A stretch of DNA of 64,000 bases, taken from the NCBI GenBank assembly GCA_964016985.1, contig OZ024821.1, forward strand, positions 13,999,211 to 14,063,210, written 5' to 3'. The notes under the pieces are model-generated. The model did not search any database. It was not told the origin of the DNA and saw nothing but the letters and a program-made list of their open reading frames with translations. Shown one piece after another: positions 11,863 through 21,852 of this stretch; the stretch's first letter is position 1, and the number at the start of each line of letters is the position of its first letter. This DNA is from Anodontia alba. Lineage: Eukaryota; Mollusca; Bivalvia; Lucinida; Lucinidae. Both the position numbers and the translations under genes were made by a program.

Positions 11863-12582
11863 TAACCCTGGTCCTGCTGATTTGTTTGTGTTGAGGTTTT
11901 ATGGCCCTTCAACCCAGTGGGGTCATGTAGAGCGTGGTCCGTCTTCCTAACCACACTTTTACTTGGGGTAAAAGTGATATGTGTGTGGGAGAGGAGGGTG
12001 GGTTGTATTGGGGATGAGAGAGTACTGAGTGTTTGATACAGAGGCATAGTCCTCTAAGTGGTTAACCAGTATTGTGCACATTCTTTTGCCAGAAACTGAC
12101 ACTGCCCTTCTTGAATCAGCAGAAGGGAGAGAATGACCATAGAAAATATTTCATGATCACATCTCGGATCTCCACGAAAGAATGTTGCCGAGCAGGCAGG
12201 GGTCGAACCCGCAACCTCCTGATCACCAGTTGGATGCGCATCCAATTGAGCCACCTAGGCCTGCTGGTCCTGCTGAACCTGGATATGCCCTGCCTGTGAA
12301 AACAGTGTAGATCCAGATCAGTTGGCTTCTGAAGAAGCCAACGGATCTGGATCGGCACTGTTTATCATTATGTATGTGAATTTATATCAACAATTCTGAT
12401 TGGCTGACAATTAGAAATGGGTGTGGCAAATTTATATCAGCAATCTGGATTAAGTAATCTGATTGGCTGACAATTAGAAATGGGTGTGGTAAATTTATAT
12501 CGACAATCTGGATTAAGTAATCTGATTGGCTGACAATTAGAAATGAGTGTGGCATCTTAATTTAATCAGCATGACAAGGGTT
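11863..12582 (-). repeat. TTAA-type MITE family E, interrupted by a SINE
   Basis: The left end (TTAACCCTGGTCCTGCTGA, 11862-11880) and the rest (from 12277) are separated by the SINE at 11881-12263. The remainder contains the palindromic core at about 12297-12361. The right arm then holds a segment of about 60 bp (TCTGATTGGCTGACAATTAG and flanks) repeated about three times at 12390-12560. It ends CATGACAAGGGTTA. Confidence 0.7.
11881..12263 (-). mobile_element. tRNA-derived SINE, full length, minus strand
   Basis: Read on the minus strand it has a tRNA-like head with A box TGGCTCAATTGGATG and B box GGTTCGACCCC (near 12199-12208). The family body and a tail complementary to TTTGTTTGTGTTGAGG follow. 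The 13-bp duplication CTGGTCCTGCTGA lies at 11868-11880 and 12264-12276. A GT- and GA-rich insert of about 100 bp sits inside at about 11955-12050; the same insert sequence is found at 9535-9620. Confidence 0.85.
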
Positions 12583-12684
12583 AGGGGTATCTACTCTCCT
12601 GCTGTAAAATAATTGTAACCACATAATGTTTGATTCAATAAGAGACCATAGGTCTAGATAGGAGTGAGTATCAGGTAAGAATTC

Positions 12685-12790
12685 TTCTTATTTCTCCTCA
12701 AAACCATAGTTGTAGCTACTCATTAGAAGTGCCTCACTGAGGCATTTCTAATAAGTACCACAACATATGTTTTCGTGGAGAAATAAGAAA
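12685..12790. repeat. Palindromic repeat, family B
   Basis: CTTATTTCTCCTCAAAACCA on the left pairs with the right arm around GCCTCACTGAGGC (about 12730-12742). Confidence 0.75.
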
Positions 12791-12987
12791 ACTATAAATT
12801 CTTTTTGGTTGAAAAAAGTGCCTTATCTGGAGCTATAAGAGACCCTTGAACAATGTTTCAATGGGAGTAATTTTATCCTTATTGATATGAAGGACCACAG
12901 AATTGGTCAGTCACCCCAATTTGACTGTGATTCATGAACAACTTGTCTGCCGTATACATTTAATTCTAATTGCTTGTTCAAGTTTCT

Positions 12988-13219
12988 AACCCATTTTAGT
13001 CTAGAGACCCCTAAAAGGGTATTGGCAAACAATGCAGACCGAGATCAGAAACTGCATTCTGTCACATCTGATCAGGGCCTCCACTGTTTGCAAATAGTTT
13101 AGCCATTTTTTCTCTGGGAATATCAAAATCACATAGCCTGACATACATATGTACCTAATATTGAAATTGGAGTCTTCGAATGTAAAGTTTGGGGAAGTTT
13201 ATTCAGTCTAAAATGGGTT
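12988..13219. repeat. MITE family D (AACCCATTTTAGTC ends)
   Basis: Ends are AACCCATTTTAGTC and CAGTCTAAAATGGGTT, an inverted pair. The interior holds a core palindrome with GCAAACAATGCAGACC and its diverged complement. Related copies are at about 13416, 31974-32182 and 39953-40173. Confidence 0.75.
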
Positions 13220-13412
13220 AATTGATGACAGGGTGAGTAGCTGCAATATAGATAGGTACATTGTTTGGAGGCAGTTTTCTGCACCCTGCTGGTAAAAATC
13301 AACTGAAGTTCAGGAAGTACGGTACCTCACACATCTCAGCCATGTACTTTCGTGAAGATCGGTCATGAAGTAATTTTTGCGCACATTCTGAATTTTTTCT
13401 CAGCATGCTAAG

Positions 13413-13640
13413 TTTTAACCCATTTTAGTCAGGAGACCGCCAAAAGGGTAATTGGCAAATGGTGCGGACCCAGATTATTTGCTGCAGAATGTGGCACCTG
13501 ATCAAGGTCTACGCTGTTTGCATTATTAAATGCAGGAATTTCTATAGAACATAGTACAGTAATAATAAAAACTAACCAGACACCCTCCTTTTGGAAATAG
13601 ACCAAGCCAAAGAGTTGAGGTAGAAGAGTCCAGTCCACTC
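13413..13640. repeat. Partial MITE family D
   Basis: Begins TTAACCCATTTTAGTCAGGA and contains the diverged GCGGACCCAGATTATTTG core, but the right half diverges before any inverted terminus. Confidence 0.5.
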
Positions 13641-13734
13641 GTCGTAAATCAGTTAATGGGATACCAGTACATTAGGAAATCACAGTGTCCAAAAAGGTTA
13701 AGAAATCATATACATGTAATGTCTTTTTTATGTG

Positions 13735-13845
13735 CACAAATACTGGTTAACCGATTAGAGAACTAAGCCTGCCCAGGAAAAGTGTACTGACCGGCTTGAC
13801 ATGACCCTAATGGGTTGACTAAGCCGTAAAACTTCAACTTAATCA
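13735..13845 (+). mobile_element. Old SINE 3' fragment
   Basis: TACTGGTTAACCGATTAGAG through GGGTTGACTAAGCCGTAAAA matches the 3' part of the SINE family with many substitutions. No flanking duplication was found. Confidence 0.6.
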
Positions 13846-15019
13846 GTCACTTGTACAGTCTCAAAGCTACATTGATAGCTAAGAGTTTTAAGCTTGTCTT
13901 TCTAATGAGTACGTGGAGAATTAAGAAAAATATCAAACTTTTCTTCTTTTTTTTTTTAAAAAAAACAAACAAAATAAAACGGGCTCTTTAATTGGAGCTG
14001 TGCCTCCATTGTAATGAATTTATTTCCTCAGTTAATGTCCTTTTTCAAGTCCTCTTCAGTTCAATTGTTTTCATAACTACTGGAGATAAAATGCAAATGG
14101 ACAAAATTAATGTTGTAAGTTCAACCAATCAGATACCTCAGATTTTCAGTTAACGCTCTGCATGCTGGGTAAAAATTTCAGCAGACGACTTTTTAGCTCA
14201 CCTGAGCCGATAAGGCTCATAGGTGAGCTTATAGTATAGACATGTATCGGTTGTCCGTCTGTCCATCAACATTTTCCAACAAATCCTCTGAAGCCATGAA
14301 GCTGATTCTTACCTTATTTATGCCCGGCCACAAAAAGTGGTGAGGTATTATGTTACACTGTCCAAAATTTTGAGTGTCCGTTTGTCCATACATACGTCAG
14401 GTACATTGGGAGGTTAGCATTTGTATTAGTGTCTGGTTTATTCCGTCATTGTGGGGTTAAAAATTGTGTTGTAGGGTTGACAAATAGATAAAAATGGTAG
14501 TTGTGGGGTTAAAGAAGATCAAAGAAAGATCAAAGGAATAACCTCATAATGTACCTCTAGTAAGAACGTCTGTCCATCTTTCTGGGCAAACATCCAAGGT
14601 TTGGGGGCTATTTTTGGGCTATTTTGGACATAATTATGTGGTATTTAGGGGTTTATCCTTATTGATATGAAATGTTAGAACGTCTGTCCGTCAGCGTTTT
14701 ATGATTTTGTGTCCGCTGCATAACTCTGATACAGTTTGAGATATTTTTACGAAACTTCACAGCAATGTAAAGCATCATTAGACAATGTGCAGAACATATG
14801 ATCCATAACTCTAGTTTGCCTACTTTTGGAGTTATTGCCCTTTGAACATAGCCATTTCTATATTGTACTCATGTCTGCTCCGTAACTCTTGATACCCTTC
14901 ATGATATTTTGATGAAACCTCACACAAATTTAAAGCATCATGAGACAACATGCTGATTACATGAACCATAACTCTGGTTGCCTACTTTTGGAGTTATTGC
15001 CTTTTGAACATTGAACATA

Positions 15020-15160
15020 GCCATTTCGACCATTCTTACGACATGAAAGTCGTAACAAAGGAATGAAACATAGCTGAAAAAAATTCCTGCCTATCCTGGG
15101 ATTCGAATCCGGTCCTCCCGGTTAAAAATCCAGTGCTCTAACTACTGAGCCAAAGAGTCG
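15020..15160 (-). mobile_element. tRNA-Lys-like SINE head, minus strand
   Basis: On the minus strand an A box (TGGCTCAGTAGTTAGAGC), an anticodon-like loop with TTT and a B box (GGATTCGAATCC) appear in tRNA order. A unit containing CGACTTTCATGTCGTAAG follows. A second copy of the non-tRNA part lies at 15605-15680. The tRNA-like part lacks a good acceptor stem, so it is a SINE head rather than a working tRNA. Confidence 0.6.
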
Positions 15161-15243
15161 ACTCCCTGACGCAGTTGTCAGAGATTGAATGTATACCTAT
15201 AAGCTATGCATAATTTGCCAAAGCAGATAACCAAAGGTAGGAG

Positions 15244-15491
15244 GGTTCAACCTCCGCCGAGGTCGGCAACATTCTTTCGTGGAGATTGATCATGAAATAT
15301 TTTCTATGGTCATTCTCTCCCTTCCGCTGATTCAAGAAGGGCAGTTGTCAGTTTCTGGCGAAAGAATGTGCACAATACTGGTTAACCGCTTAGAGGACTA
15401 AGTCTGCCCAGTAAAGTGTGGTTAGGTAAACTGACCGTGCTCGACATGACCCCATTGGGTTGACTGGGCCGTAAAACCTCAACACAAACAA
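15244..15491 (+). mobile_element. 5'-truncated tRNA-derived SINE with 15-bp duplication
   Basis: Starts at the B box (GGTTCAACCTCC) and runs to AACACAAACA. The duplication AACCAAAGGTAGGAG lies at 15229-15243 and 15492-15506. It is nested inside the large array element. Confidence 0.85.
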
Positions 15492-15684
15492 AACCAAAGG
15501 TAGGAGTGCTCGGTCGTAACACTCCGCCTTTTCAAGGAAGTCATCATTTATGATGACCTGAAGCCATTTTCGGCATATAAAGTCCTGTTCCGGAGGAGCC
15601 CCCATCTTACGACATGAAAGTCGTAACAAAGAAATGAAGCATAGCTGAAAAAATTTCCCGCCTATCGTGGGATTCGAAGCGAGG

Positions 15685-15822
15685 GAATGTGCACAATACT
15701 GGTTAACAGCTTAGAGGACTACTAAGCCTGCCCAGTAAATGTATGGTTAGGTAAACTGACCGTGCTCGACATGACCCCATTGGATTGACTGGGCTGTAAA
15801 ACCTCATCACAAACAAACATAT
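15685..15822 (+). mobile_element. SINE 3' fragment
   Basis: GAATGTGCACAATACTGGTT through CCTCATCACAAACAAAC. It is fused directly to a tRNA-like unit at its left, and no duplication was detected. Confidence 0.65.
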
Positions 15823-16455
15823 ACTTGTGCCCTTTCTATAACTTAAAAATGGTTTCAGAGATTTCCTTGAAGCCCTGCAAAAATGTAAAGCAACATAAGA
15901 CGATATGTAGAACACAAGAACCATAAGTCTGGCTTAATTACTTGTTGAGTTACGGGTCTTTGAATATTGAAAATAACAGTTTCTGTGGTATACTTGTAAA
16001 CTTTACATGAATGTGAAGCACCATGAGGGGATCTGCAGAAAATGAGAACTGTAAATCTGGTTTATTTATTTTTTGAGTTATGCCCTTTGAACATTGAAAA
16101 TAGTCATCTCAGTCATATACTCATGTCAAGTTTATTTAGGGAAAGACTAATGCACCTTCCCTTTAATTTCATTATATGCCCTGCAAACTTTGTTTGTGGG
16201 GGGGGTGGGGTATACTGTTTTCATGTCTGTCCGTCCGCATGGCCGTCCATGTGTCTGTCTGTGTGTTCGTCCGCGACGCTGGTTTTTTCCTAATATCTTG
16301 AAAATGCAGTGATGGCTAGTCATCAGTTTCTGCAGACACATTGATATTAATAAGATGTACCTACATAAGAGAAAGTAAGGGCTAGGGGCCAAGTCTCTTG
16401 GAGTTATTGCCCTTTGAAAAAAAATTTCTTAATGCAGAAAAAAGGCAGAAAAAAG

Positions 16456-17560
16456 TTTGTGTGCACACTATCTCTTTAACCCATGGCTGGAATTTGACCA
16501 AACTAGCACAGATACATCATCAGGTTGGGGGGAAGAAGTGATTAGATTTTGGAGACCTTGACCTTATTTTCAAGGTCACTACATTATAAATACTCAAAAA
16601 GTAGCCTAAAGGATCCTTGTTAATGAAGTAAAAAGTTTGTGTGCTCAATATCTCTTTAACCAATGGCTGGAATTTGACCGAACTAGCACAGATACATCAT
16701 AAGGATGGGGTAAAGAAGTGATTAGATTTTGGTGACCTTGACCTTATTTTCAAGGTCACTACACTATAAATACTCAAAAAAAGCGAGCCTTGTTAATGCA
16801 GTAAAAAGTTTGTGTGCACATTATCTCTTTAACCAATGGATGGAATTTGACCAAACTAGCACAGATACATCATCAGGATGGGGGAAAGAAGTGATTAGAT
16901 TTTGCTACCTTGACATTATTTTCAAGGTCACTACATTATAAATACTCAAAAAGGAGCCTTCTTAATGAAGTAAAAAGTTTGTGTGCACAATATCTCTTTA
17001 ACCAATGGTGGAAATAGACCGAACTAGCACAGATACATCATAAGAATGGGGCAAAGAAGTGATTAGATTTTGGTGACCTTGACCTTATTTCCAAGGTCAC
17101 TACACTATGAATACTCAAAAAAGTGAGCCTTGTTAATGCAGTAAAAAGTTTGTGTGCACATTATCTCTTTAACCAATGACTGGAATTTGACCAAACCAGC
17201 ACAGATATATCATCAGGATGGGGTAAAGAAGTGATTAGATTTTGGAGACCTTGACCTTATTTTCAAAGTCATTACATTATAAATACTCAAAAAGTGAGTC
17301 TTGTTAATGCAGTAAAAAGTTTGTGTGCACACTATCTCTTTAAACAATGGCTGGAATTTGACCAATCTAGCACAGATACATGATCAGGATGGGGGAAAGA
17401 AGTGATTAGATTTTGGTGACCTTGACCTTATTTTCAAGGTCACTACATTATAAATACTTGATATTAAAGTGATTCTTGTAGGCACTCTTTCTCATCAATA
17501 GATGGAATTGGACCAAGCTAGCACAGATATATCATTGGGATTGGGGAAAGAAGTGATTAA
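16456..17560 (+). repeat. Tandem array, about 172-177 bp unit
   Basis: At least six units, each starting near AAAAAGTTTGTGTGCACA and containing ACCAATGGCTGGAATTTGAC, CACAGATACATCATCAGG and TGACCTTGACCTTATTTTCA. Starts are at about 16456, 16634, 16808, 16979, 17149 and 17321. It forms part of the interior of the element at 14195-19384. Confidence 0.85.
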
Positions 17561-17879
17561 ATTTTGGTGACCTTTACCTTCTTTTCAAAGTCACACCGGC
17601 ACTTTGAAACTCAAGTTTTGATAGAAAAAAGCTTGTGTGCACACTATATCTTGAACCAATGGCTGGAATTTTAACAAACTAGCACAGATATACCGTTGGG
17701 ACATGGGAAAGAAGTGATTAGATTTTTGTGACCTTGACCTCATTTTCATTTTTGACAGAGATATGGCACATGCTTGATGTAAGCATAGTGGTGGGGCATG
17801 GTGCAGTGCTTGCAGTGCTTTTATTCACATATAGCATCTACAGGCAGGGGGAACAAATAATTGTGTTTTTTGTTTCAAT

Positions 17880-19330
17880 TGGTTAACAACTCTGGTTGTT
17901 ATGGCAACTTATGGTGACATATAATGGGAAAAGTGGAAATTCTCATTTATTGCTGTCACACTGCAGATATTTTGACAAAAATTTTACAGAAATACTTTTT
18001 GAGTTGTTCTCTACGTTATATTTGAAATTTGTCCAAACCGCTGAACTTGATTAATTGCCATGGCAACCAAAGGGTTAAATTTGTGAAAGAAAATATTCAA
18101 AAATCTTCTCCTCAGAAGCCATTAGGGGAATGAAGCTGAAACTCTCAAGAAATGCTCACAACATTAGCCTCTACAAAAAAATTGTTTTTTATTACTGTTG
18201 CTCGTATACTTTAGCTGCTATGGCAACTTAAATTTCCATAGGCTTATGATGGGAAAAGTGAAAGAGGTCTCTTTTTCTATCTCACTGGAGATATTTTGAC
18301 AAAATTTTTACAGAAATGTTCCTTGAGTAGTCCCCTATATTACATATGAATTTCGTCCAAACTGCTGATTTTCAACCAAAACATAAAATTTGCAAAAAAA
18401 AAAATAAATGCAAAAATCTTCTCAGAAGCCATAAGCGGGATGAAGCTGAAACTTTCAAGAAATGTTTATAACATTAGCCTTTACAAAAATTATGTTTTTT
18501 GTTGTCATTGCTTATGTGATTTCATTCCTATGACAACTTAAAGTTTGCATAGACTTATAATGGGAAAAGTGAAAGTAGGTCTTTTTTCTATCTCATTACA
18601 GATATTTTGACAGAAATTTTGAGAAATGTTCTACCAAACATTTGAGTTTTGTACAAATGTACGTGGCTGAATTGGATTGGTTGCCATGGCAGCTCCCCCA
18701 CCCCCCCCCCACCCCCCACTCCCACCAAAAAAAAATATATAATCATCTCAGAAGCCATAAGGACGATGATGTTGATACTTTGATACTTTACAAAAATGTT
18801 CACAATATACTAGCCGAAATAAAAATTTAGTTTTGGTGTCTTGAAAACTTTTTTATTGAGGAACCAGTAAACATCACCATGGAAATGTAACTGGTATAGG
18901 ATGAAAGTTTACGTTAAAAATCAGTCAAAATTGTAAAAGCACACATAAGTTAAAAGGTTTGATCGAAAATCATTTAAATGTTTCTATTATTTTACTTGCA
19001 TTTTTTTTTTATTTCCGCTTGTATATTTGGTTCAACCAAAAAAGTGTTTTGCATTCCCATTGCTAGTGTGCTTTCATCACTGTGACAACTTAGGTTCCTT
19101 AGGCGTATTTTTTTTTTTTTTTTTTTTTCTTACTGCATAATACTCTGACAAAATTTTTACAGAAATATTCCTTGTGTAGTCCTCTACCAAACATATGAAT
19201 TTTGTCCAAGCAGTTGAATTTGATTGGTTGCCATGGCAAACAAAAAAGTGTGAAAAAATATTTAAGAAAAATTAACTCCTGAGAATCTATAAGGAAAGTA
19301 AAGTTGAAGCTTTGCAGAATAGTTCAAAAT
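17880..19330 (+). repeat. Tandem array, about 310 bp unit
   Basis: Units share TATGGCAACTTA, ATAATGGGAAAAGTG, GATATTTTGACAAAA and TTTACAGAAAT. They recur near 17900, 18215, 18525 and 19075. Low-complexity C-rich (18695-18723) and T-rich (19108-19129) runs lie inside. Confidence 0.7.
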
Positions 19331-19863
19331 AGTAACTTTTACAGCAGTTCACTCAGGTGAGCATTGTGGCCCATGGACCTCTGGTTTTGGAAATATTTTT
19401 TCCAGTTTTCTAAGAAAGTAGGCTTTAAGACAATTCATGCAGATTGGATGAGACATTGCATGAACTATCAAAGCCTATTTTCTGGAAAAAAAAAGAAAAA
19501 CATATCAATTTGTTGTCTGCTGAATTAGCCCGGAAAGTGGTAAAGTTTCAGTCTTATTGATGATTGATTTTTATAACAGGCACACAACAGTGGCGGGGTA
19601 TTATGGTTTCATGTAAGTCGCCCCTGTGTCTGTTTGTCTGTCTGTTGTCCATCTGTCCATCCATATTCTTGTTTCCGGACGATAGGTTGAGTGAATATCT
19701 ATGGATTTTCATCAAACTTTTTATGTGCATTGATATTGTGGCGATCTGGTTTGGGATTGCTAATGGGCAAATTTCATCAGTTTTTGACAGAGTTACCTGC
19801 CCACCGCACATTTTATTTGCCTATGCAGAGAGTTAAACACTCTCGATCACTGACTAAATTTTA

Positions 19864-20008
19864 CTTAACCATTACCACTCTGGATGAATTCAGCAGACTC
19901 CCTAGGAGACAATTTGCATGAAATGTCAAAAGCCTATTTTCTGGGAAAAAAAAAGAAAAATATTTCAAAATGTATGCTGAAATTTTTACCCAGCATGTTT
20001 AGCATTAA
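19864..20008. repeat. TTAA-type palindromic MITE, family C
   Basis: From TTAACCATTACCACTCTGG to GCATGTTTAGCATTAA, with AAATGTCAAAAGCCTATTTT in the right arm; the left arm is shortened. Its right TTAA is also the left TTAA of the next MITE. Confidence 0.65.
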
Positions 20009-20249
20009 CCCTTAAAACACCAAGAAAATCTGCATCTGAAAATGTTGTCTGTTTTTGTCGTCAGCTGAATATTCTTGCAAACTTTTCAAACCTATTTTTG
20101 CATACAGGCAAACAGTGTGGACCCAGATCAGACTGCTCCTAAAGGAGCAGTCTGATCTGGGTCCACACTGTTTGCAGAAATGACTTTTAAAGTAAACGGC
20201 AGAAGACAAAGCAGACGACAATAGTTGTGACTGGTGCTTTAAGGGTTAA
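20005..20249. repeat. TTAA-type palindromic MITE, family F
   Basis: Ends TTAACCCTTAAAACACCAAG and GGTGCTTTAAGGGTTAA. At the centre is a near-perfect hairpin: GCAAACAGTGTGGACCCAGA, then CAGACTGCTCC, then the complement. Related copies are at 21489-21852 and 37588-37838. Confidence 0.8.
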
Positions 20250-20647
20250 TGTTTGGATGATTTAATGGTTGAAATGCAAGATTGATGATTTGATTGGTTG
20301 AACTGCAAGCTTGATTGGCTGAACTACAAGAGTTATTTTATCAGTTTGCACTGTATCCCCTGTGTGAAATTCTATGTTGAGTACAGCTTCTGAAGAGGGT
20401 GATATTCTGACTACATTTTGGATAATGTTACGTCCACTGCAGGTACTCATTTTAAGTTTTAACATTGATTTGTTGAATTTGGCAATAGCCTGATTTTGTC
20501 CCTGGTCTGAATGTTGTCACAAGTGTTTAAAAGATGTGAATATTGGTCAAGCATGACTTATTGATACACTCAGTGTAAATATTGTACTTTACTTTATAAC
20601 TGTGGAGTGGGCCAAGATCAACCACTGGCCACTTCGTCTAGTTCTGT

Positions 20648-21020
20648 AGCTCACCTGAGTTGAATGGTCAAGGGGAACTGTTGTGATCACTCGCTGTCCA
20701 ACGTCGTTATTGACCGTCTGATGGTCGTTCTCTCCGTCCACAATTTAAAATTATTCTGATCGGATATCCAAGATGGTCGCCCAAGCAGCCATGTTGAAAA
20801 TCTGTTTTGAATTTTTTCTCCTGAACCAAAAGGGCAATTGACTCGAAACTTCATTGGAAGTATCATGGTGACTTGTAGATCAGAAGTAGCGAAAATCATT
20901 CTAATTGGAAATCCAAGATGGCCACCATCCTGAAAATTCATGTTGATCTTCTCTTGAACAGAAAGGCCAATTGACTGAAACTTGTCTGTTAATCAGGTGA
21001 GCAATACAGGGCCATCTTGG
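20648..21020 (+). mobile_element. Compact hairpin-headed element, class AGCTCACC
   Basis: 5' AGCTCACCTGAG and 3' TCAGGTGAGC (inverted match) about 30 bp before GGGCCATCTTGG. Two short monomers contain ATCCAAGATGG and GGCCAATTGACT-like segments. It is a 370-bp version of the layout at 14195-19384. Confidence 0.6.
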
Positions 21021-21488
21021 TGGGTCACACAACTTACTGAAATACCGGAATACTACTGAAATACCGGAATACCAGTGAAAGATACAGGAATAGTAATACC
21101 TGTGAAAGACACACCTACCAAAGACACTAATACTGGTTTTAATTAATTAAGAAATATTATGTCAACATAGGAAAAGGGAAAGTATTTTAAGTGCAAATAA
21201 CACGCAAATTGTCTTTGAAGTCTTTCTTTGAAAACATTGTTGATAGTCCACTAATTCAAAGCCAGAATACACATGAAAAACATGAATAACCATCACTTGA
21301 AAAACATGCAAACAAACTACGGTACATAAGATTTTTATATAAAGCTTATATCAATTGAGTGAATAACTTGTTCCAATTAATTTTGTATATGATTTTGTAT
21401 ATAAAAGTATATGCCCAGTAAAATAAATGACACAAACGTCATACTATGTAAGCATGTTACACTGTGCTGAACATTCGGCGAAAATATA

Positions 21489-21852
21489 TTAACCCTTAAA
21501 GCGCCAATCACAACAATTTTTCTGGCGAAAGAATGTGCACAATACTGGTTAACCGCTTAGAGGACTAAGCCTGCCCAATAAACGTGTGGTTAGGGAAACT
21601 GACCGCGCTCGACATGACCCCACTGGGTTGACTGGGCCGTAAAACCTCAACACAAACAACAATTGTCGTCTGCTTTGTCTTCTGCCGGTTATTTTAAAAG
21701 TCATTGTTGCAAACAGTGTGGACCCAGATCAGACTGCTCCTTTAGGAAAATGTAAGTTTGAAAAGTTTGCAAGAAGATGCAGCAGACGACATAAGCAGTC
21801 TAAAGCAGACGACATTTTCAGAAGCAGATTTTCTTGGCGCTTTAAGGGTTAA
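21489..21852. repeat. MITE family F interrupted by a SINE
   Basis: Ends TTAACCCTTAAAGCGCCAAT and TTGGCGCTTTAAGGGTTAA. The SINE at 21519-21655 interrupts the left arm. The central palindrome has lost most of its right half; the CAGACGACAT motif is repeated in the right arm. Confidence 0.75.
21519..21655 (+). mobile_element. Headless SINE, about 137 bp
   Basis: Starts TTTCTGGCGAAAG and ends CAACACAA. The 9-bp duplication ACAACAATT lies at 21510-21518 and 21656-21664. No tRNA-like head is present. Confidence 0.85.

Larger units (their letters stand above)
14195..19384 (+). mobile_element. Hairpin-headed tandem-array element, class AGCTCACC (large)
   Basis: The 5' end is a hairpin (AGCTCACCTGAGCC, loop, GGCTCATAGGTGAGCT) followed by GTCCGTCTGTCC. 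The 3' end has CTCAGGTGAGC, the exact inverted copy of GCTCACCTGAG, about 35 bp before the boundary CATGGACCTCTGG. It sits in a T run inside a family C MITE whose two halves are at 14150-14194 and 19385-19550. The interior has gene-free monomer arrays: about 172-177 bp units at 16456-17560 and about 310 bp units at 17880-19330. It also holds nested SINEs at 15020-15820. No open frame for a transposase was recognised. It resembles the bivalve pearl-type/Helentron-associated layout, which is an inference. Confidence 0.65.
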
